A stretch of DNA of 64,000 nucleotides from Nocardioides bizhenqiangii. GTDB taxonomy: Bacteria > Actinomycetota > Actinomycetes > Propionibacteriales > Nocardioidaceae. The DNA lies in contig NZ_CP141059.1 in NCBI RefSeq assembly GCF_034661235.1, positions 186,001-250,000 on the forward strand, in the 5' to 3' direction. Shown here one piece after another: positions 60,324 through 64,000 of this stretch (the first letter of the stretch is position 1; each line of letters starts with the position of its first letter). The notes below the pieces were generated by a model. The model was given only the letters and a program-made list of their open reading frames with translations, did not search any database and was not told where the DNA came from. The position numbers were made by a program, and so were the translations under genes.

Positions 60324-60641
60324 ATGGCGCAGCCCGATGAGTTCGGCCAGGGAGACGGCACCCTGAGCCACGCGGCCGGTCTCGTGACCGATGCCCGGAC
60401 CGACTTCACCTCCTACAGCGCCCGTCTCGACGGCCAGATCGCCGGGGTGCAGGGCCGGTGGGGTGGCCGCGGCGCGCAGGCCTTCTTCCTCCTCCACCAG
60501 GCGTGGACGGAGAAGCAGCGGACGATCGTCAACGCCCTCGACGACTTCGCCGCGTCGCTGACCTCGACCGAGCAGGACAACACCGCCACCGACGACGAGA
60601 TCGGCGGGAGCTACGCCCAGCTCCGCAGCCGGCTCGGCTGA
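60324..60641 (+). CDS. WXG100-family secreted protein (first)
   Basis: The 105-residue protein forms a helical hairpin of the WXG100 family with the turn motif in QGRWGGRGAQAFFLLHQ. The motif is W-G-G rather than W-x-G with a bulky x. The longer N-terminus (AQPDEFGQGDG) matches EsxB/CFP-10-like members. It is predicted to be exported by the T7SS as a dimer with the protein encoded 19 bp downstream. The C-terminal YxxxD/E export signal is not clear (GGSYAQLRSRLG). The ATG is behind GAGGAGCACC. Confidence 0.88.
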   Translation: MAQPDEFGQGDGTLSHAAGLVTDARTDFTSYSARLDGQIAGVQGRWGGRGAQAFFLLHQAWTEKQRTIVNALDDFAASLTSTEQDNTATDDEIGGSYAQLRSRLG

Positions 60642-60660
60642 CCCCCGAAGGAGAGACGAG

Positions 60661-60963
60661 ATGGGCACCAACCTCGACGGCCTGCGCGTCCAGCACGGCG
60701 CGCTCGACCAGGCCGCTTCCGACATGTTCCAGACGGTCAAGGACATCGACGAGCGGATGAACCGGCTCGAGTCCGAGCTCGAGCCGCTGCGCAGCGAGTG
60801 GGCGGGCCACGCCCAGCTGGCCTACGTCCACGCCAAGGCGACGTGGGACCGCGCCATCCAGGAGATGCGCGACCTGCTGGACGAGAGCCACCGCACCGTC
60901 TACCAGTCCAACGCGGAGTACCAAGCGGTCGACCGCCGCGGCGCCGCGCGCTTCGAGTTCTGA
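60661..60963 (+). CDS. WXG100-family secreted protein (second)
   Basis: The 100-residue WXG100 protein has the turn motif in LRSEWAGHAQLAYVHAKATWDRAI (W-A-G). It probably forms the heterodimer with the first WXG100 protein. The C-terminus (NAEYQAVDRRGAARFEF) carries a YxxxD element, matching the T7SS export signal. It starts behind AAGGAGAGACG. Confidence 0.9.
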   Translation: MGTNLDGLRVQHGALDQAASDMFQTVKDIDERMNRLESELEPLRSEWAGHAQLAYVHAKATWDRAIQEMRDLLDESHRTVYQSNAEYQAVDRRGAARFEF

Positions 60964-61016
60964 GGCGGAGGCAGAGGCGGGGGCAGAGGCAGAAGTAGGG
61001 GCAGAGGTAGAGGCAG
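60964..61016 (+). repeat. Purine-rich degenerate tandem repeat
   Basis: Between the second WXG100 gene and eccD the plus strand reads GGCAGAGGCG, GGGGCAGAGGC, GGGGCAGAGGT and AGGCAG in succession, i.e. four or more copies of a GGCAGAGG-like unit without any pyrimidine run. It serves as the eccD leader, with no classic SD other than the repeat itself. Confidence 0.7.
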
Positions 61017-62036
61017 ATGCCGGTCGCCGACGGACTGCTGCGGGTCACCGCCGTCGCCGGGGGACGGCGGAGCGACCTCGCTGTGCCGGGCGGGGTCGCC
61101 GTCGCCGAGCTGCTGCCCGACCTCGCCCGGGCGGTCGGGCTGCTCGACCCGGCCGCGGTCTACGCGGGCTACCGGGTCCACGCCCACGGTCGGAGGCTCC
61201 GACCCGACCGGGGGCTGCGCGAGCAGGGCGTCGAAGACGGCGCCCTGCTCGCCGTGGCCGTGGGGGCCGACGCTCCGGCGCCCGCCGTCCACGACGACCT
61301 CGCCGACGCGACCGCTGCCGCAGTGGAGCGGCAGCGAGCGTGGCGACCGGCCGAGACCCGTCGGACGACGCTGGTGGCCGGCCTGCTCGCCGTCGTCGTG
61401 GGTCTGATCGCGCTCGGGTGGGAGCTGGTGCCCCGGACGACGGCGGACGGGTCCCTTCCCGGTCCGCGGTTGGATCCGGGGGTGGTCGCGGCCGTCGTGC
61501 TCGCCCTGGTGGTGCTCGCCGGCCATGCGCTCCCGGCAGCGGCGGTCGCGCTCGGCGTCGCTCGGGCGGACTCAGTGCCGGTCGACCCCGACCGGTTGCA
61601 GGCGATGGTCGCGCGGTCGGCCCGGGTCCTCCTCATCGGCTCCGCGGCGGTCGGGGTCGTCGCCACGCTGGCCGTGCCGGTCGTCGTCGACGGCAGCGCC
61701 GGCGCGGTGCTCGCCGTCGACTGCTGCGTCGTGCTGCTGCTCCGCGCCCGCCGGCACCGCGCGGCGGCGCAGGTGGCGGTCGACGTAGGCGGGGGCCTGG
61801 CCGGGCTGTTCGCGGCCGTGGTCGCCTTGCTGGCGCGTCACCCCGAAGACAGGTCGGCGGTCGCCGCCGGCGTCCTCCTGCTCGGCGCTCTCAACTGCGC
61901 GCTGACCAGGCTGCCGGCGGTCCCGAGCGTGCTGCGCGCCCGGCTCCTCGACGTCCTCGAGGTGCTCGTCCTGGTCGCGCTGGCGCCGCTGTTGCTGGTC
62001 GCCACCGACGGCCTGGCCCGGATCCCGGAGATGTGA
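61017..62036 (+). CDS. eccD: EccD-like type VII secretion channel protein, short form
   Basis: The 339-residue protein has the N-terminal ubiquitin-like domain of EccD (about 1-85: LLRVTAVAGGRRSDLAVPGGVAVAELLPDL, LRPDRGLREQGVEDGALLAV). About seven membrane helices follow (e.g. LVAGLLAVVVGLIALGWEL, VVAAVVLALVVLAGHALP, LDVLEVLVLVALAPLLLVATDG). EccD usually has 11 helices and more than 440 residues, so this is a short or truncated form. It is followed after 1 bp by the eccB remnant. Confidence 0.8.
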   Translation: MPVADGLLRVTAVAGGRRSDLAVPGGVAVAELLPDLARAVGLLDPAAVYAGYRVHAHGRRLRPDRGLREQGVEDGALLAVAVGADAPAPAVHDDLADATAAAVERQRAWRPAETRRTTLVAGLLAVVVGLIALGWELVPRTTADGSLPGPRLDPGVVAAVVLALVVLAGHALPAAAVALGVARADSVPVDPDRLQAMVARSARVLLIGSAAVGVVATLAVPVVVDGSAGAVLAVDCCVVLLLRARRHRAAAQVAVDVGGGLAGLFAAVVALLARHPEDRSAVAAGVLLLGALNCALTRLPAVPSVLRARLLDVLEVLVLVALAPLLLVATDGLARIPEM

Positions 62037-62037
62037 C

Positions 62038-62373
62038 GTGGCCACCAACAAGGAGCTGCTCGAGGCTGCCGCGTTCCACCGGCGTCGCCTGGTCGCGACG
62101 TTCCTCCGAGGCTCGGCTGACGACGACCAGCCCGGTGTGCTGCGGACCGTGGTCGTCGGCGTGCTCCTGGCCGTGCTGGCGGTGACGGGTGACGTCGTTG
62201 CCGGCTGGCTCGGGGCAGGCTCAGTCGTCGGTGCAGTCGATCGGCGGGTCCGGCTGGTCGTGGGTCCAGGTGAGGCTGCTGTGCGACCTGACGACCCGCC
62301 AGCGCTGGACGTACCTGTTGTAGAGGCTGGCGCTCCGGATGTTCACGGTGTTCTCGTCACCCTTGGTCAGTGA
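62038..62373 (+). pseudogene. eccB: eccB remnant (5' ~60 codons)
   Basis: The first ~60 codons (ATNKELLEAAAFHRRRLVATFLRG, then VLRTVVVGVLLAVLAVTGDVVAGWLGAG) match the N-terminus of EccB: a cytoplasmic basic segment and one membrane helix. The extracellular core (normally ~400 residues) is missing. From ~62217 the reading frame runs antisense through the opposing phospholipase D gene (stop at 62371-62373). The GTG start is 2 bp after the eccD stop. The T7SS as encoded here lacks a functional EccB unless another copy exists elsewhere. Confidence 0.75.
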
Positions 62374-63612
62374 ACCGGTCGCCCAGTTGGCCGTCCCGGT
62401 CCACACGCCGGCGTACCTGCGGTTCGTGCCGTAGGTGCCCCGGATGGCGACGTTCTTCATGTGGGTGCGGGTGTTGACGCAGCCGTCGACGTCCGCGCTG
62501 TCCCACCGGCTGTCCCAGATCTCGAAGTTGTTCGAACGCGCAGCCTTCATCCGCCTCAGCAGGCCGCTGTCGACGGCACCGAAGATGACGTGCACCTTGC
62601 AGCCGTTGCGTGCCAGGCTGTGGATCTTGTCCCAGATGTAGTTGCCGCGGCGACCGTTCCACCAGAACTGCTGGATGTAGATCTGCGTCGGACCGAAGGC
62701 GCTCGAGCACTTCACCTTCCGCAGGTCGACCATCAGCGGGTCGCGTTCCTTCCCGACGCCGATCATCGGGAAGATGCGCGTCGTGTACGGGCCGTCCTTG
62801 AGCTCGACGAGCCTGCGCCCGGCGCGCTTCTGGGCGGTCATCAGCTTGTGGATGCGGTTGATGAACTGGAAGGTCTTGGGCCGGTTCTTGATCACGACCA
62901 GGTCGTTCCAGCCGGCGTTCGTGCCGCCGGAGTTGAGGTTGGACGACGACATCATGACGACGTTGTTGGCCGTGCCGCTGTGCGACATCGCGTAGATCTT
63001 GGAGTGCATGTTCGCCTCGGCGCCGCCTCGGCAGGCTCCGGAGCACTTGAGGACGTAGCTCCCGTCCTTGCCCCAGGTGACCTCCCGGCCGGTGGGCTCC
63101 CTGATGCTCCGGTTGGCCTGCCGGGCGGTCATGGTCGGGATCGCCTCGCGGTCGCCGCGCTGGCGGAGACCGCCCTGGTCGGCCGGGAGTGCCCGGTTGC
63201 AGCGCCCGGCCCGGGGGTCGTTGTCGGCGATGCCGTTGCGGTCCCGGTCGCGGACGTTGTCGGCGTTCAGCGTCGTGATCAGCTTGCGGGAAGGCGCAGA
63301 GGCCACGTCCCGGTCGATGATCACGCGCACCGAGACGCCGCGGCGGCAGGCGTCGATCAGGGCGGCGGCGCTGATCTTGCGGTCGAAGAGATAGCCGGTC
63401 ACCAAGATCACCGGGTGCGGGTCCCGCCGGGTTGGCCGGACGTTCCTGAACGCCTGCTCGACGGTCCGCACGATCCGCGTGTTGTCCGTGGTCGAGCCCC
63501 ACGGGTCCGGCTCGTTGAAGGTCGCGCCGCCGTCGGGCTCGTAGCCACTCGCTGACAGCGGTACCAGGGTCACCGACAGCAGGGCTGCCACGAGGGCGAC
63601 GGCTCGACGCAT
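62221..63612 (-). CDS. Secreted phospholipase D-like protein (second copy), inserted in the T7SS locus
   Basis: The 463-residue protein starts MRRAVALVAALLSVTLVPLSASG, a Sec signal peptide with cleavage near S-A-S-G. The PLD half-sites are EANMHSKIYAMSHSGTANNVVMMSSSNLNSGG (HxK...) and RTHMKNVAIRGTYGTNRRYAGVWTGTANWATGS (HxK, then GTANW). It also has an EF-hand-like DRDRNGIADND loop. Its stop codon abuts the break in eccB. It shares the domain order of the copy at 50777 but is clearly diverged. Export by the Sec route, not T7SS, is predicted. Confidence 0.8.
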   Translation of the reverse strand: MRRAVALVAALLSVTLVPLSASGYEPDGGATFNEPDPWGSTTDNTRIVRTVEQAFRNVRPTRRDPHPVILVTGYLFDRKISAAALIDACRRGVSVRVIIDRDVASAPSRKLITTLNADNVRDRDRNGIADNDPRAGRCNRALPADQGGLRQRGDREAIPTMTARQANRSIREPTGREVTWGKDGSYVLKCSGACRGGAEANMHSKIYAMSHSGTANNVVMMSSSNLNSGGTNAGWNDLVVIKNRPKTFQFINRIHKLMTAQKRAGRRLVELKDGPYTTRIFPMIGVGKERDPLMVDLRKVKCSSAFGPTQIYIQQFWWNGRRGNYIWDKIHSLARNGCKVHVIFGAVDSGLLRRMKAARSNNFEIWDSRWDSADVDGCVNTRTHMKNVAIRGTYGTNRRYAGVWTGTANWATGSLTKGDENTVNIRSASLYNRYVQRWRVVRSHSSLTWTHDQPDPPIDCTDD

Positions 63613-63743
63613 GGATTCACTTCCCCCATATCCGGGTCGTGGGCGGCGGGAGCGCCCCCACGAGCACAGTGATGGTAACTGCCGATCCGTGACCATCTGT
63701 GACAGATACCGAAGTCCGGCGCTAACGAACGGAAAACGATGCT
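63613..63743. other. Upstream region of the second PLD gene
   Basis: No gene is seen. The stretch includes CATCTGTGACAGATAC and the PLD gene's own leader. Confidence 0.3.
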
Positions 63744-63910
63744 CCTAGGAGTGCGCTGAACAATCCGGCCGTCGCGAGCGGCGCATCCGCGGGATGCTCC
63801 GCAAGGCGCGGTCGCGACGGCGCTGTCGGCCCATCTCCGAGCGGCCGCAACGCCGCGGAGCGCCCGCGGGGCGTCGCGCAGCAGGGCGGATTGTTCAGCG
63901 GACTCCTAGG
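63744..63910. repeat. 167-bp structure bounded by 24-bp inverted repeats (MITE-like or terminator)
   Basis: CCTAGGAGTGCGCTGAACAA at 63744 onward (24 bases to 63767) is inverted at 63887-63910 with one mismatch. Between the arms the sequence contains further imperfect complementarity (e.g. CCGCGGGATGCTCCGC against GCGGAGCGCCCGCGG), so the whole can fold as one long hairpin. The right arm overlaps the stop codon of the next minus-strand gene (63906-63908). Confidence 0.75.
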
Positions 63911-63998
63911 GCACGGTCACCCGGTCCGCCACGGCCTCGCGCACCATCGCGTCGAGCAGCTCGGGGTACGACGTCCCGACGGCGGCGAACATCCGCGG
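63906..63998 (-). CDS. C-terminal fragment of a minus-strand gene running out of the window
   Basis: The last 30 codons (PRMFAAVGTSYPELLDAMVREAVADRVTVP) are in the window; the rest lies beyond base 64000. The stretch reads like the helical end of an enzyme, but no family can be assigned. Its stop codon is in the right arm of the 24-bp inverted repeat. Confidence 0.5.
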   Translation of the reverse strand, partial: PRMFAAVGTSYPELLDAMVREAVADRVTVP

Positions 63999-64000
63999 CA

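Overview
The window is high-GC DNA from an actinobacterium. The gene content and the dispersed palindrome family ending in TATCGAGACC suggest a Nocardioides-like member of the Propionibacteriales. This is an inference from gene content; no database search was run. GTG starts and 1-4 bp gene overlaps are common.

Layout. 1-4.1 kb: assimilatory nitrite reduction (tail of an upstream Fe-S protein, nirB, nirD) followed by a HemD-like regulator of the NnaR type. 4.2-8.1 kb, minus strand: a sodium:solute symporter, its DUF485 partner and a LytS/LytR-type two-component system. 8.1-10.5 kb: a methyltransferase, a degenerate Fic-fold protein and a TetR regulator. 11.0-30.4 kb: a Tad/Flp pilus locus (HAD phosphatase, Ssd/TadZ, TadA, TadB, TadC, Flp-type pilin, two TadE-like proteins) with a 13.55 kb integrative element inserted inside tadA (13727-27281).

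The element carries a large serine integrase at its left end. Next come five plus-strand genes of unknown or phage/plasmid-like character and a 23-bp perfect inverted repeat. A minus-strand three-gene operon follows (unknown protein, alpha/beta-hydrolase, PIN-like/coiled-coil/two-helix membrane protein), then two small genes, a small serine resolvase and a convergent type II restriction-modification pair. The two halves of tadA join in frame across a 4-bp shared core (GCAC) to give a normal 392-residue ATPase. In the integrated state the Walker A half is separated from the Walker B and His-box half.

30.4-35 kb: secreted and membrane proteins, a DEAD/DEAH-DUF1998 helicase and a STAS protein. 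35.2-47.9 kb: housekeeping genes (hppA, a methyltransferase, topA, tmk, holB, a tripeptidyl-aminopeptidase-like hydrolase). 48.1 kb: tRNA-Thr(CGT). 48.3-56.5 kb: a membrane protein, a small DUF3263 regulator, a secreted phospholipase D, a MarR regulator overlapping a ketosteroid-dehydrogenase-like flavoprotein, and a CobW-like zinc protein divergent from a YibE/F permease across a perfect Zur-box-like palindrome. 56.5-62.4 kb: a type VII secretion locus (EccC, two WXG100 proteins, a short EccD) whose eccB is cut after about 60 codons by an opposing secreted phospholipase D gene (62.2-63.6 kb). The right end holds a 167-bp structure bounded by 24-bp inverted repeats and the tail of one more gene.

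The strongest candidates for something new are the in-frame tadA insertion, which could act as an excision-restored pilus switch, and the three-gene operon inside the element.
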